From: Halorubellus sp034808145
GTDB taxonomy: Archaea > Halobacteriota > Halobacteria > Halobacteriales > Natrialbaceae
DNA length: 64,000 nt
NCBI RefSeq assembly: GCF_034808145.1
Contig: NZ_JAXHGM010000008.1
Coordinates: 1 to 64,000 of the forward strand
Direction of reading: 5' to 3'
Each line of letters opens with the position of its first letter. The stretch's first letter is position 1. Under the pieces are notes generated by a model that was given only the letters and a program-made list of their open reading frames with translations, did no database searches and was not told the DNA's origin. Of this stretch, positions 7,914-17,430 are shown one piece after another. A program made the position numbers and the translations under genes.

Positions 7914-8135
7914 GTGAATCACCCGTCTCTCCGGGGTTATGGAGCGGTCCTCGTTGTTGGTGTCGCGGTCATCTGTATGGGCGTGATTGCGCTCGGCTTC
8001 ATCATGCCCACCCGACTCTTCGAAAGTACGGTGGGATTAGTCGCCTTCTTCGCCGCCACCCTCCTGATGGTCATCTGCGCAGTTGTTGCGAACCTCTACA
8101 ATCTACGGGAAATTCTCCACGAGGAATTCGGCTGA
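7914..8135 (+). CDS. Small two-helix membrane protein
   Basis: The 73-residue protein starts at GTG 7914 and has two hydrophobic segments (AVLVVGVAVICMGVIALGFI and LVAFFAATLLMVICAVVANL). Charged residues are confined to the ends. It lies between the IS6 element and the transfer operon, reading in the same direction as the operon. I do not recognise a family, and expression is uncertain because the start is GTG with no clear ribosome-binding site. Confidence 0.5.
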   Translation: MNHPSLRGYGAVLVVGVAVICMGVIALGFIMPTRLFESTVGLVAFFAATLLMVICAVVANLYNLREILHEEFG

Positions 8136-8169
8136 ATCTGCTTATTTAGGCGGTGTGGTAGAGCCTTCT

Positions 8170-8260
8170 CGATAGTATTTCTTATATAAGCAAGCCCATA
8201 TATTATTCACTAGAAAATAACTCGCACAAAAAGCATATATGGCAGCATGGAACAATCCCT
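8170..8260 (+). promoter_or_regulatory. AT-rich promoter region of the transfer operon
   Basis: A sharp AT-rich block ahead of the operon contains TATA-like sequences TTCTTATATAAG (about 8189) and CATATATTATTC (about 8208), followed by a further CATATATGG near 8244. No other such block occurs within the next 12 kb of co-directional genes, so transcription of the operon probably starts here. Confidence 0.5.
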
Positions 8261-8293
8261 GATATCGTTCAAACACACATACCCAACTAACGA

Positions 8294-8564
8294 ATGTCAC
8301 AGCATACCGTCAACGCCACTGTCCCAATCAAGCCCGCCGATGCCTTATTCCCCAGCTGGGCAACCAGCATCAACGCATCCGGGCTCTTCCGTGAAGCAGT
8401 GGCCGAGCAAATGATGTATCGAGACATCGACCGCGACGAACTCTCGACGCTCACCGAAGAGACACTCACTGAAACCAGTCGGGGACCTCGACAACCTCCT
8501 CGAACAGACCTCCAGTATCGAGGACTTGGACACCCTGCTCGAAACGGATCCCAACTCCGACTAA
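8294..8564 (+). pseudogene. Small acidic protein, apparent frameshift
   Basis: The ATG at 8294 opens a frame MSQHTVNATVPIKPADALFP that runs normally to about residue 62 (LTEETLTETS). From 8481 the sensible sequence continues in the +1 frame as GDLDNLLEQTSSIEDLDTLL and stops at TAA 8562-8564. The uninterrupted frame instead yields an Arg/Pro-rich tail ending at 8599. One extra base in the G-run near 8480 would explain this: a mutation, a sequencing error, or a programmed shift. The reconstructed product has about 89 residues. It is the first gene of the transfer operon; function unknown. Confidence 0.55.
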
Positions 8565-8579
8565 CAGATACACCACCAG

Positions 8580-9065
8580 ATGAACAATCCACCCTCTGAC
8601 TCGGCGAGCGATGCACCGGCCACTCAGTCGCTCTCGGCCAATACCCAGTCGTCCCAGTCCCTAAGCAGTAACCGTTTCAAACCGACTCTCACACAGGCGC
8701 GTCCACGAGTTATATCCCTCACGATGGGGCTCGCGTTCTTGGTCGTTGCCGTCGGTCCAGCCGCCGCACAGAGTCAGATCGGCAATGTGTACTGCGACAC
8801 TGGCGTCGCCACCGGTATCGATCTCGTATTTGGGGCGATCGCAGGCCTCGGCCTGCCCGCAACCGGCTTCTACACTGGGAAAGCTGGTCTTTCATATATG
8901 CGCGCCGGCGGTAACCCTGAGAAGAAGAACGATGCCAAAGAAAAACTCGTCATGTCCGGTATCGGTTTTGGCATCGTCGTCCTCGCATTGATCTCGCCCA
9001 CGCTCATCGACAAGGTCGGCAGTCAGATGGGGTTCGGGTTCTCGGGCTGCGTGAAGCCCTTCTAG
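8580..9065 (+). CDS. Pilin-like (VirB2-type) membrane protein
   Basis: The 161-residue protein has a long Ser/Gln/Thr-rich N-terminus, then a hydrophobic segment ending in AAA (TMGLAFLVVAVGPAAAQSQI) that looks like a signal peptide with cleavage near AAAQ. The mature part has two hydrophobic helices around GIDLVFGAIAGLGLPATGFY and MSGIGFGIVVLALISPTLI, joined by a charged loop with KKNDAKEKL. This fits the VirB2/TrbC pilin plan. It precedes the other transfer genes in the same direction. The assignment rests on topology and context, not on a conserved motif. Confidence 0.6.
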   Translation: MNNPPSDSASDAPATQSLSANTQSSQSLSSNRFKPTLTQARPRVISLTMGLAFLVVAVGPAAAQSQIGNVYCDTGVATGIDLVFGAIAGLGLPATGFYTGKAGLSYMRAGGNPEKKNDAKEKLVMSGIGFGIVVLALISPTLIDKVGSQMGFGFSGCVKPF

Positions 9066-9118
9066 CCCCCATCTGAGATAGCTAGCGAACTGTCCCCGCT
9101 CCCCTCGCCCGGAATAGA

Positions 9119-10876
9119 ATGCACGCCCGAACGACAGGCGCCGCACTTGCCCTACTCCTTGTGAGTGGCACTGTTGGGATTGGCGTTGCAGGAGGCATAA
9201 ATGTCGAAATACCATCTGATCCCGGGGATACAGTTCCTGACGATGGACCCGACTACGGCGTGAACAACAGCACCTTCCAGCGGCTCTGGTCGGAAGACGT
9301 CGACAACGGTAATCTCTCGGCCGACGATTTCAATGGGGCAAACGTCTCATCACGCGCCGAATTCGCTCACCGACTTGCCCAGTCGACAGATGTCCCGTTC
9401 GCTCGTCCACCTCAAGCCGCTTCAAACTGGAATAGTGGCGACTTCAGCGATTACAATCCTGGCGGCCAAGATACGTCTGTCTACCCTGCTAGTGCCTCCC
9501 TCGAAGACGGCGTGTACATCAAAGATGCGTATGCCAGTATCTTCGCCGTTCAACCCTCAACAGTTCTCCATCAGACAAACGGGGCGACACAATATGTTCC
9601 CCCAGAGGGACAGGTCCGGGCACTCAGTGACTACCGCGTTGCTGTTCCTGAGGGAGACCAGACCGGCCCACACCGTGAACGCTGGTCGATCGACCGCACG
9701 AGTATCGAATCTATGGAACTCTCCACAGATGGTCGAACTATCGACACCGGAAGCGGCCATCAGACTACGCTGCAGTACACCGACCTCTCGGGATCACCGC
9801 AGCTGATCGTCGAGACCAATATCACGGTAACGCTTCGTCATGTCACACTGGATTGCCCATCCTGGAACTCCACGAGATCCAGTTGTGGCGGGGATTGGAA
9901 TCGCGTTGTCGAAACCGTTGAAGCATCAAAAACGGTATCGGCATCACAGACCGTCGTCGTTAATCAACTCTCCGGCATTTCTGGAAACCGCGTCCAGTTT
10001 GAGGCACGCGAGAACCAGGTCGGTGCTGTCGTCCATCCGAATACGGAATGGTCGACGATTACGATCGACGGCGATGTTCGGGCCCGAAGCAATTGGTGGT
10101 TCTACACGGCCGGACGATCCGGCTGGCAGACGATGTTCACGGGCACCGCGACCAACACGTCACGTGCTGAGTCGTCGGTGCGTCCCGTCCAAGTTCACGC
10201 GTTCCCGAGCCAGCAAGCGCCGTACGTACCGACCGAACCGACTGACGACGGGAAGCGGCCACTCGTTATCGAGGAAACGTGGGGCACAAAGCAGTCAGGG
10301 CCGTCGCTGCCGGCGAATATTGACCTCGGGTCTGCCAATCCGTACGTGAATGCAGATTCGATTGCCCTGAGTTCCACAACCCTCGACGAGAGCGCCTTCC
10401 GCGAGGTTACGGTGCAAGGAATCGTCCGCGGGCAATCACGAACGGTGTCCCTATCCGAGCAGCAGACCGTCCGAGAGACGAATCTCACCCTATCCGTCAC
10501 CGAAGCTAATGCAACCCAGGCGGTCGTTCGTGCGATGGTCACCGAGAACGCAACCGGCGATGCTGTCACGACTGGCCGCGTGACAATCGGCAACCAGACC
10601 ACGGCGCTCAACAGCAGCGGAATGGCCGCCGTTACCATCTCGAATCCGTCCCTGCTCGTTCGAGGCCAGTACACCTCGGATGCTTGGTGGCGGACTGACC
10701 AGCCCTATGCAGCGTCGAAAGACGTCGCGAAAACTCCCGCTAACTTCCCCGAGTTCCAGACGCTCATCGACCTCGTCGTTGTGACGATGCTCTGGTTCAT
10801 CCCCGTTACTGTCCTGGTCTTCGGCTTCGACTACATGTCCGGCGGCACGCTGCTCGGACTTACAAACCGATCATGA
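9119..10876 (+). CDS. Large secreted surface protein of the transfer operon
   Basis: The 585-residue protein starts with a signal peptide (MHARTTGAALALLLVSGTVG), has a long Thr/Ser/Asn-rich extracellular region with many N-glycosylation sequons (NST, NVS, NTS, NAT), and ends with a membrane segment LIDLVVVTMLWFIPVTVLVF before a short cytoplasmic tail. The region around residues 460-540 looks like an Ig- or carboxypeptidase-regulatory-like beta fold. A surface role in mating contact is likely from its place between the pilin-like and channel genes. Its stop overlaps the next start (ATGA, 10873-10876). Confidence 0.75.
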   Translation: MHARTTGAALALLLVSGTVGIGVAGGINVEIPSDPGDTVPDDGPDYGVNNSTFQRLWSEDVDNGNLSADDFNGANVSSRAEFAHRLAQSTDVPFARPPQAASNWNSGDFSDYNPGGQDTSVYPASASLEDGVYIKDAYASIFAVQPSTVLHQTNGATQYVPPEGQVRALSDYRVAVPEGDQTGPHRERWSIDRTSIESMELSTDGRTIDTGSGHQTTLQYTDLSGSPQLIVETNITVTLRHVTLDCPSWNSTRSSCGGDWNRVVETVEASKTVSASQTVVVNQLSGISGNRVQFEARENQVGAVVHPNTEWSTITIDGDVRARSNWWFYTAGRSGWQTMFTGTATNTSRAESSVRPVQVHAFPSQQAPYVPTEPTDDGKRPLVIEETWGTKQSGPSLPANIDLGSANPYVNADSIALSSTTLDESAFREVTVQGIVRGQSRTVSLSEQQTVRETNLTLSVTEANATQAVVRAMVTENATGDAVTTGRVTIGNQTTALNSSGMAAVTISNPSLLVRGQYTSDAWWRTDQPYAASKDVAKTPANFPEFQTLIDLVVVTMLWFIPVTVLVFGFDYMSGGTLLGLTNRS

Positions 10877-11760
10877 ACGACAACACAAGCTCACTTAGTC
10901 ACGACAGGTGTGTCGACCGTCGAACAGTTCTTAGTGGCCTCAGCGGCGTTCTCGTTGCTCTCGCTGGCTGTTCCTCCTCGCCATCCGATACCAATAGTCC
11001 TAGTTCCGGGACATCGACACCTCCCGAAGGTGAAAGCAATACCTTTGCGAGCGTCGCGATGAACGAAACCGACCTCGTCGTTGAACTCGCCAGCGACACC
11101 GACGTGAATTCGGTGAATCTCATCAACCCGAATGGTGAGATGAATTCGCTTCAGCGGGTCCAAGAGGGAGCGACACAGGTTACATTTCAGCTGCTCGGTG
11201 AAGCTGAAGACGGGTACACGCCTGGTGACTACCGCGTCGTCGCTGTCGCTGATGACGAGACAATTGGTGAGACGACAATCTCCCTCCAACCCGAGGTCAC
11301 GATTACAGATATCATGTGGGCGCAGAACCACCCAGATCTAAACTGGGATAAAGACCGGTCAACGTGGCGGCAATTCGCCGCTCTTACGGTCGAGAACACA
11401 GGGAACGCGCCGACGTATCTCACGGCACTTCAGTGGGCAGATTCGCCGCATACCAAGGTATCTCCGTCGGAGACGCTGACGCACAATTCTACTACCCTTC
11501 TACCGCCTGGAGAGACAACTATCTACTCTGCTGCTCCGATATATCAGACGGAAGATCCTACTGGTGTTCACGGGGCCATCGATTGTGGCAATCTGGAGAC
11601 GGATGCGCTCACCGTCACAGGAGTCGTCCAGGCCGGGACGAATCCGTCGTACTCACAGACAATCGAGTATGGTGGGGAGAAATACTCGTGTGAACTAACC
11701 ATCGTGGACGGCAGCCCGGCTGGCTCGACTCAAACGTCGTCGAACGGGAGTGGTACCTGA
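10873..11760 (+). CDS. Tat-type lipoprotein of the transfer operon
   Basis: The 295-residue protein begins with a twin-arginine-like signal (CVDRRTVLSGLSGVLVAL) and a lipobox AGC near residue 33, followed by a low-complexity Ser/Thr linker, typical of haloarchaeal lipoproteins anchored outside the membrane. The rest is beta-rich with no recognised enzyme motif. Both ends overlap neighbouring genes by a few bases, so it is translationally coupled within the operon. It could act as the periplasm-side assembly factor of the transfer apparatus. Confidence 0.75.
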   Translation: MNDNTSSLSHDRCVDRRTVLSGLSGVLVALAGCSSSPSDTNSPSSGTSTPPEGESNTFASVAMNETDLVVELASDTDVNSVNLINPNGEMNSLQRVQEGATQVTFQLLGEAEDGYTPGDYRVVAVADDETIGETTISLQPEVTITDIMWAQNHPDLNWDKDRSTWRQFAALTVENTGNAPTYLTALQWADSPHTKVSPSETLTHNSTTLLPPGETTIYSAAPIYQTEDPTGVHGAIDCGNLETDALTVTGVVQAGTNPSYSQTIEYGGEKYSCELTIVDGSPAGSTQTSSNGSGT

Positions 11761-12956
11761 TGGGGTGGATGGAAGAGCAGGTTGAGGACGCTATTGAGAA
11801 TGTACTTACGAGCATTAAAGAGGCGCTCCTCGGGTTCGTGAACGACATTTTCGAGGCGCTTCTCAACCCAATTGTCGGCGTCCCCGCGCCGAAATCCAGC
11901 TCCCGGTACATCGTCGCCGGTACTCCCGATAATGCACCATGGCAGAGCTTGTACGCAGATTTCTATCTTCAGTACATCCTGCCGTTGACAATCATGTTAC
12001 TGGTCGTCGGACTCGCGTACATCGGCCTCCGGTCGGGATCGATCAGTAGCTACCGTCGCAAGCGGCTGCTCCGACGGATAGGGCTCGTGTTCATGGGGTC
12101 GTTCGTCTGGTTCCCACTTGTATCGATTCCACTCCAGTTTGTCAATGCGGTAGGCCTCACACTTGCCCCAATCGACAGTATGTCGGCCGGATTCGGGAGT
12201 CTCATCGAGTCAGCAGTCGGTGGCCTCTTCGTCGTTCTCGCCATGGTGACCATCTCGAACTTCCTGCTTATTGTCGCTGCCATCGTCTATGGTCTTCGGT
12301 GGCTTGGCATCCTCGTTCTGACGCCGTTAATGCCGTTACTCGGTGTCTTCTGGGCCCTCGACGTCTGGCCACTCAGCCCGGTCTCGGAGATCGCTCGCCG
12401 CGCTGCTGGCATCTATCCGGGTCTCGTTCTCGCGGGACTTCCTGCTGCAGTCCTCTTCCGAATCGGCTGGCAGATGGATCTCACAGCGAGCGCAAGTGGA
12501 ATCTTCTCGCTGTTCCTCGGACTGGTACTCATTCCCGCAGCCTGTATCGCTTCGATTATGACTGTCTACTGGTCTACCCCTGCGGTCCAGACGATCGCCC
12601 GACAGGGAACGACCAAGACAAATCCAGCGGTTGCCGCCTCAGCCGCGAAGAAAGGGGCAGGGAAATCGGTTCGCGGTGCCCGAAACGTGCATCGAGGATA
12701 CGCCCAGAACGGGCGCGGCCCGGTGACACAGAGTGGGCAGACCCAGATCGGGAACGGCGATTCAAAAGCCTACAAACTCGGCTCGTCCGCACAGTCAGCG
12801 AAAGACCACGCAGGCCGCTACAACAACCTCCGGAAATCAAGGACAGGCCGGATGCGCGATAAGACGAAAGAAGACGTGAGTCAGGCTACACAGGCAGCGA
12901 AAGCCCGGTCGAAGCAGGCGTTCAGGAATACGAAAAACAAGGTTTCGCGGTGGTGA
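11760..12956 (+). CDS. Polytopic membrane protein, VirB6/TrbL-like
   Basis: The 398-residue protein starts at the ATG that overlaps the upstream stop (TGATG). An amphipathic N-terminus (VEDAIENVLTSIKEALLGFV) precedes at least five membrane helices between residues about 70 and 265, including YILPLTIMLLVVGLAYIGL, LVFMGSFVWFPLVSIPL and GIFSLFLGLVLIPAACIASI. The last 120 residues are Lys/Arg/Gln-rich and cytoplasmic. This is the layout of VirB6-type channel components. The call rests on topology and on its position before the VirB4-like gene. Confidence 0.65.
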   Translation: MGWMEEQVEDAIENVLTSIKEALLGFVNDIFEALLNPIVGVPAPKSSSRYIVAGTPDNAPWQSLYADFYLQYILPLTIMLLVVGLAYIGLRSGSISSYRRKRLLRRIGLVFMGSFVWFPLVSIPLQFVNAVGLTLAPIDSMSAGFGSLIESAVGGLFVVLAMVTISNFLLIVAAIVYGLRWLGILVLTPLMPLLGVFWALDVWPLSPVSEIARRAAGIYPGLVLAGLPAAVLFRIGWQMDLTASASGIFSLFLGLVLIPAACIASIMTVYWSTPAVQTIARQGTTKTNPAVAASAAKKGAGKSVRGARNVHRGYAQNGRGPVTQSGQTQIGNGDSKAYKLGSSAQSAKDHAGRYNNLRKSRTGRMRDKTKEDVSQATQAAKARSKQAFRNTKNKVSRW

Positions 12957-12962
12957 CGATTC

Positions 12963-15900
12963 ATGAGTACAAACACTGACGATCACGAGTATAGCGCACG
13001 ACGGATTCATCAGTCCCTCGGCGGGACGACCGCGTTCTTCCGGGGGTACACCATCGGCGAGATCATGCTGTTCGTCGGCGTGGCGTTCGTCACGCTCGTC
13101 GGTGCAGCCTTCGTCCCGGCGACCTTTACGATCCCAATCCTCGGGTTCGGCATCATGCTTGGACTCCTCCTGGGATTACTCCACAAGGTGAAGCCCTCCT
13201 ACCTGTGGCTCACCGAGTGGCTGGCCGCCCGCCTCGGCTGGGCAGTCAAGAACAAAGAGTACACTCACGGTGAGGACAATCGCGAGGTCCGTTCCCTGAC
13301 CCGCGTTGGGCAGGTCTTTCCGCACGCTATCGAGCGGTCGGACGGCGCGCTCGTCGGCGCAATAAAAGTCGAGCCAGCGAACATGGCCCTCGAAGACGAC
13401 GAGGCGTGGGCGAAAGCCGTGGACTCGCTCTCGGAATTCGTCAATGCGACCATCGACTTCCCCGTGAAGTTCTATATCACTAGCCGGGAGGTCGACCAGG
13501 ACGACGCCGTCCGCGACCACCAGCGTCGCCTCGGTGACGCCGACGTCCGCTCGCGACCCGTGCTCAAGCGATTGCTCGAAGAGTATATCACCACCAACAC
13601 CGACCAGAACGGCGATATCGACTCCGAAAGCACGACCATCCGAGAATACTACATCATCACCGCCGTTCGCAACGCCGATGTCGAACAGCTCGACGAAACC
13701 GGTGATAGCGTCCTCGCCTACCTCGCCGACATCCCTGTCGTGGGGCGCGTGTTTGGCCGATTCCAGTCCGATGGTTTCCCCGAGGCCGAACGCGACCGAC
13801 TCAAAGAAGACAAGCTGGAATCCCGACTTGGACAGATCCGCCGCGGCGGGTCCTCGCTGTACCGATGTTCGGTCAGCTCGGTCGACGCCTACGACCTCAC
13901 CCGTGTGACCAAAGAATACTGGACCGGACGCACTGAGGAGTACGGCGACATCACTGACGCAATCGGTACGTTCCCGGTCGTTTCACACGGCATTAGCGAC
14001 GACGTGCCGTCGACGCCCGACCCAGACGACGTCGTCGACGCGATGGACGATAGCCAGTACAGCAGGCATAGTCCTTCGACCAACGGTCACGACCAAGGGA
14101 GCGACGAGTCGGACGTCGTTGTCGATGACCTTGGCAGTGAAGACAGTGAGGCCGCAGAGACGGACGACGAGGCGGACGTCGACTATGAGGACCGTCTCGA
14201 TGACACGTCGACGATCCACCAATCGATTATCGCGCCGTCGACAGTCGACTGGGAAACAACCTACGCCGTCATCAACGACGACACATACGTTCGGACGTTC
14301 TGGATTGAGCAGTTCCCGGAGGAACCTGCTGACGGGATGCTCGAGCGATTGCTGCTAGAGACCGAATTGCAGACGGACATTAGCATCCATCTCGACCCGT
14401 TCGACAATCAGTCGGCCGAGGACATGATGGCCGACTGGATATCGGACTTGAAGGTCAACCAGCACGACTCGAACAGCCTCAAAGCCGAGGATCTCCAGGA
14501 CGATATTGACCGTGGAAAGTTCATGCGGTCGCTTGTCCGCGCGAACAAAGCGTCGTTCTACCGCGGCGGCGTGTTCATCCGACTATCCGCCGAGAGCAAG
14601 CAGGAACTAGACAACCAGTCGACGCGCCTGCGCTCGATTGTCAAGGACGCTCCCGCGAACTGTACGCTCAAAGTAGCGAACCGCTGGCAGGAGGAGGGGC
14701 TTGCGACTGTCTCACCCCTCGGTCGGAATGAACTTGGTCGCGACCGGATGTCGACGCTAACGAACCAGGCAGTCGGCGCGATGTTCCCGTTCAGTTCGAA
14801 CTACATGATGATGGAGGAGGGTGTTGAGTACGGCTACCACGGACATAACGGCTCACCGGTCCAAATTAATCCATGGGAGCTCGAAACCGGCCACAGTGAA
14901 CTCGTCGTCGGGATGCCCGGTGCGGGGAAGACGTTCGGCGACATCATGCGCCACTTGCGAATGATGAAGCGCCAACAGGAGACGATGCTCGTCATGATTG
15001 ACCCGGTCGGCGGGTTCAAAGGCATCGCTGACGCTCTGGACGCGAAGACGATCACGGTGGGTGGCGACACCCAGCTGAATCCTCTGGAGATACGCGAGAC
15101 ACCACAGGAAGTTCTCAACGCCGAGGACGGCATCTCACCGCTGTCCGCGAAGAAAGACGAGGTGTACGCTGTGCTCGAAAACTTCCTGACCGCTCGCGAT
15201 ATCAATCTCGGAACCGAAACGGGCGTACTCTCGTACGTCATCGACGAGGCGTACCGGCAAGCGGGTGTCGTCGAGGACGACGTGTCGACGCACACGCCCG
15301 AGAACTCGCCGACGATGACGGATGTCCATCGCATCCTCGCGGATATAGCGGAAAACCCCGACGAACATAACATCGCTGCGTCCGACTCTGCTCGTGAACG
15401 CGCCGCAGAGTACGCGGACGAGTTGGCGATCGCGTTCCAGCCCTTCCGTGAGGGCGGATCGTACGACAACCTCGCGGAGCGCTCGGAGGTCGATATTCTC
15501 AAAGGCGACAACAAGGTCGTCTATATCGACCTCGGGCAGATCGAGGGGAGTGCGTCGGGGATCGACCGCCAGACATTCTTGATGCAGTTGCTGTTGTCTA
15601 CGGTCTACCAGCAAGCGAAGAAGACTGACCGCAATGTCGAACTCGCTATCGACGAGGCGCACTACCTCTTCGAGGATCAGGCGAATCTCGATTTCCTCGA
15701 AACGGCGTTCCGGCATCAGCGCCACGCCGGTCTGCGCATGGTGCTGCTGTCCCAGACTGCCCAAGAGTTCTACGAGACTGACCAGGCCGAGAAGATTCTC
15801 GGCATGTGCCCCATCAAGGTTTTCCACAAACTACCCGATTTGGATGACGAGACGGCCGACAAGATTGGATTGACGCGTGAGCAGCGCCAGTACGTTCGCG

Positions 15901-16310
15901 GGGCCGACGCAGGCAAGGAGGACCTTGGCTACAGTCAGGCGCTCGTTCGCGTCGAAGAACACGGAACATACCCGCTGCACGTCGTCGCTGACGAGTTCGA
16001 GAAGCGCGTCATTGACTACGAACCCAACGACCGCGCGTTCATCCAGCAGGCGATTAGTGCCGAGCCCGAGGATCTTGTCGACTTCGAGGGCTTCGTGGAG
16101 GATCAGGCGCAGATGAACGCGCTCACCAACCGCTACGACCTCTGCGAGGAAGAGGCCACTCGCATTCTTGATGAGGGGTTCACCGAGGACGAGATCGTCG
16201 ATGCGGTCGTCGCGAACGCACGGCAGAACGACACGGTGGAGGCATCCGCATTCACTGACGGCGGAGACGACGCTGTCCAGTCCGATGAGGAGGGTACTGA
16301 CGATGTTTAG
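12963..16310 (+). CDS. virB4: VirB4-type secretion ATPase with VirB3-like front
   Basis: The 1115-residue protein starts with a short membrane domain of two helices (residues about 30-80, IMLFVGVAFVTLVGAAFVPA and IMLGLLLGLLHKVKPSYLWL) that resembles PrgI/VirB3, fused to a VirB4 body. The ATPase domain has Walker A GMPGAGKT near residue 652, a second conserved IDPVGGF segment, and Walker B LAIDEAHYLFED near residue 897, followed by the HerA/VirB4 motif FRHQRHAGLRMVLLSQTAQE. An acidic linker rich in Asp/Glu occupies residues about 345-410. VirB4 ATPases power pilus assembly and DNA translocation. The ATG at 12963 follows the upstream stop by six bases. Confidence 0.9.
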   Translation: MSTNTDDHEYSARRIHQSLGGTTAFFRGYTIGEIMLFVGVAFVTLVGAAFVPATFTIPILGFGIMLGLLLGLLHKVKPSYLWLTEWLAARLGWAVKNKEYTHGEDNREVRSLTRVGQVFPHAIERSDGALVGAIKVEPANMALEDDEAWAKAVDSLSEFVNATIDFPVKFYITSREVDQDDAVRDHQRRLGDADVRSRPVLKRLLEEYITTNTDQNGDIDSESTTIREYYIITAVRNADVEQLDETGDSVLAYLADIPVVGRVFGRFQSDGFPEAERDRLKEDKLESRLGQIRRGGSSLYRCSVSSVDAYDLTRVTKEYWTGRTEEYGDITDAIGTFPVVSHGISDDVPSTPDPDDVVDAMDDSQYSRHSPSTNGHDQGSDESDVVVDDLGSEDSEAAETDDEADVDYEDRLDDTSTIHQSIIAPSTVDWETTYAVINDDTYVRTFWIEQFPEEPADGMLERLLLETELQTDISIHLDPFDNQSAEDMMADWISDLKVNQHDSNSLKAEDLQDDIDRGKFMRSLVRANKASFYRGGVFIRLSAESKQELDNQSTRLRSIVKDAPANCTLKVANRWQEEGLATVSPLGRNELGRDRMSTLTNQAVGAMFPFSSNYMMMEEGVEYGYHGHNGSPVQINPWELETGHSELVVGMPGAGKTFGDIMRHLRMMKRQQETMLVMIDPVGGFKGIADALDAKTITVGGDTQLNPLEIRETPQEVLNAEDGISPLSAKKDEVYAVLENFLTARDINLGTETGVLSYVIDEAYRQAGVVEDDVSTHTPENSPTMTDVHRILADIAENPDEHNIAASDSARERAAEYADELAIAFQPFREGGSYDNLAERSEVDILKGDNKVVYIDLGQIEGSASGIDRQTFLMQLLLSTVYQQAKKTDRNVELAIDEAHYLFEDQANLDFLETAFRHQRHAGLRMVLLSQTAQEFYETDQAEKILGMCPIKVFHKLPDLDDETADKIGLTREQRQYVRGADAGKEDLGYSQALVRVEEHGTYPLHVVADEFEKRVIDYEPNDRAFIQQAISAEPEDLVDFEGFVEDQAQMNALTNRYDLCEEEATRILDEGFTEDEIVDAVVANARQNDTVEASAFTDGGDDAVQSDEEGTDDV

Positions 16311-17430
16311 GCAACTCCTGGGCGGCAACCCGCAGTACGACGCCACACAGTTGGAATTCGAAGAGCCGTTCGTCCAGCACCCAGAGAGTGCGCCGGGTAT
16401 CTTGCTCAGGATTCGCCCGTTCAAAGAGAATCAGGGAGTCGTCGATGGCGCCGGACTGCTCCAGTCTGTCCACGACGTGACGACGAACTATCGGGGGAAG
16501 AACACGAGCGACCACCATTCCTTCGAGGTCTGGTTCGACGAGGGCAAGATCAAGTTCTACGTGCACGCTGCGACCGAGGCTGCTGCCGACAAGTTCCGTC
16601 GCCGTGTCGGAAACAACTACGCCAACAGTGAGGTGTTCCCTGTCGAAAGCGGGAATGCATTCCCCGTGATCGATCCTGGCGAGTACGTCGCTGGTGCGTG
16701 GCTCGAAATGGAGAAACTCCCGTACTACCCGATTCGCCACCACAACAGCGACGAATGGGCGAACGACCCGTACGGCGAAATCACGAGCGAGATGCTCTCA
16801 CTCGACGACAGCACGGTCGTCACGCAGGTCGTCTTCCGACCGGCAAAGCAGTCCTGGACTGACGGCGACCGGTTCAAGCACAACAGCGTCGACGACCTTG
16901 CCCACGCTCTCCGCCAGGGAACCTCTGTGGGCTGGTTGAATCCCCGCACGCGGCCAGCGAGCGAAAAGGACAAGCAGGCCGCCAAAACCATCGAACAGCA
17001 GCGCGGCCAGCAGGCGTTCCACGTCAACATCCGCGTTCTCGCAGCGTCCACGGACAAAGACGAAGCCGAGTCCCGTGCCCGCGGTGTCGCCGGAATGTTC
17101 AGAAAATACTATAATGCAATTACTGAGCAGGGCCTCAACGATACGCCAGTATGGCATCGCAAGGACGGCAAGCGTGCGAACCAGCTCCGGCAGCACGTCG
17201 ACAAAATGGCTAACCGCGAATGGACTGACCGTCGCATGATTATGACCGTCGACGAACTTGCTGGCGTTGCCCACATCCCGAACAACGAGATTGAGACGCC
17301 GAACATCGACTGGCGCTACACCCAGCGCGGCGACCGCGTTCCCGCCGATACGGACCAGTACGAGCAATCTGGGACTAGAAGGTGGACTGATGAGCGACCG
17401 GACAGACAGGGAGGACAGGATAGTGTTTGA
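16303..17430 (+). CDS. Transfer-operon protein upstream of the coupling ATPase
   Basis: The 375-residue soluble protein starts at ATG 16303 (MFRQLLGGNPQYD), inside the last codons of virB4, and its end overlaps the next gene by 41 bases. It contains SFEVWFDEGKIKFYVHAATE and AFPVIDPGEYVAGAWL, a pattern I associate with the N-terminal domain found in front of haloarchaeal VirD4-like coupling ATPases. It may therefore be the detached N-terminal half of the coupling protein. No nucleotide-binding motif or membrane segment is present. The family recall is tentative. Confidence 0.75.
   Translation: MFRQLLGGNPQYDATQLEFEEPFVQHPESAPGILLRIRPFKENQGVVDGAGLLQSVHDVTTNYRGKNTSDHHSFEVWFDEGKIKFYVHAATEAAADKFRRRVGNNYANSEVFPVESGNAFPVIDPGEYVAGAWLEMEKLPYYPIRHHNSDEWANDPYGEITSEMLSLDDSTVVTQVVFRPAKQSWTDGDRFKHNSVDDLAHALRQGTSVGWLNPRTRPASEKDKQAAKTIEQQRGQQAFHVNIRVLAASTDKDEAESRARGVAGMFRKYYNAITEQGLNDTPVWHRKDGKRANQLRQHVDKMANREWTDRRMIMTVDELAGVAHIPNNEIETPNIDWRYTQRGDRVPADTDQYEQSGTRRWTDERPDRQGGQDSV

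Noticed and set aside
9840..10349. Frame of 169 codons inside the surface-protein gene
   Set aside because: It is an alternative frame of 9119-10876, which has a signal peptide, glycosylation sites and a membrane anchor.
14834..15827. Minus-strand frames of over 220 codons antisense to virB4
   Set aside because: They mirror the Walker A/B region of virB4 and lack recognisable protein features.
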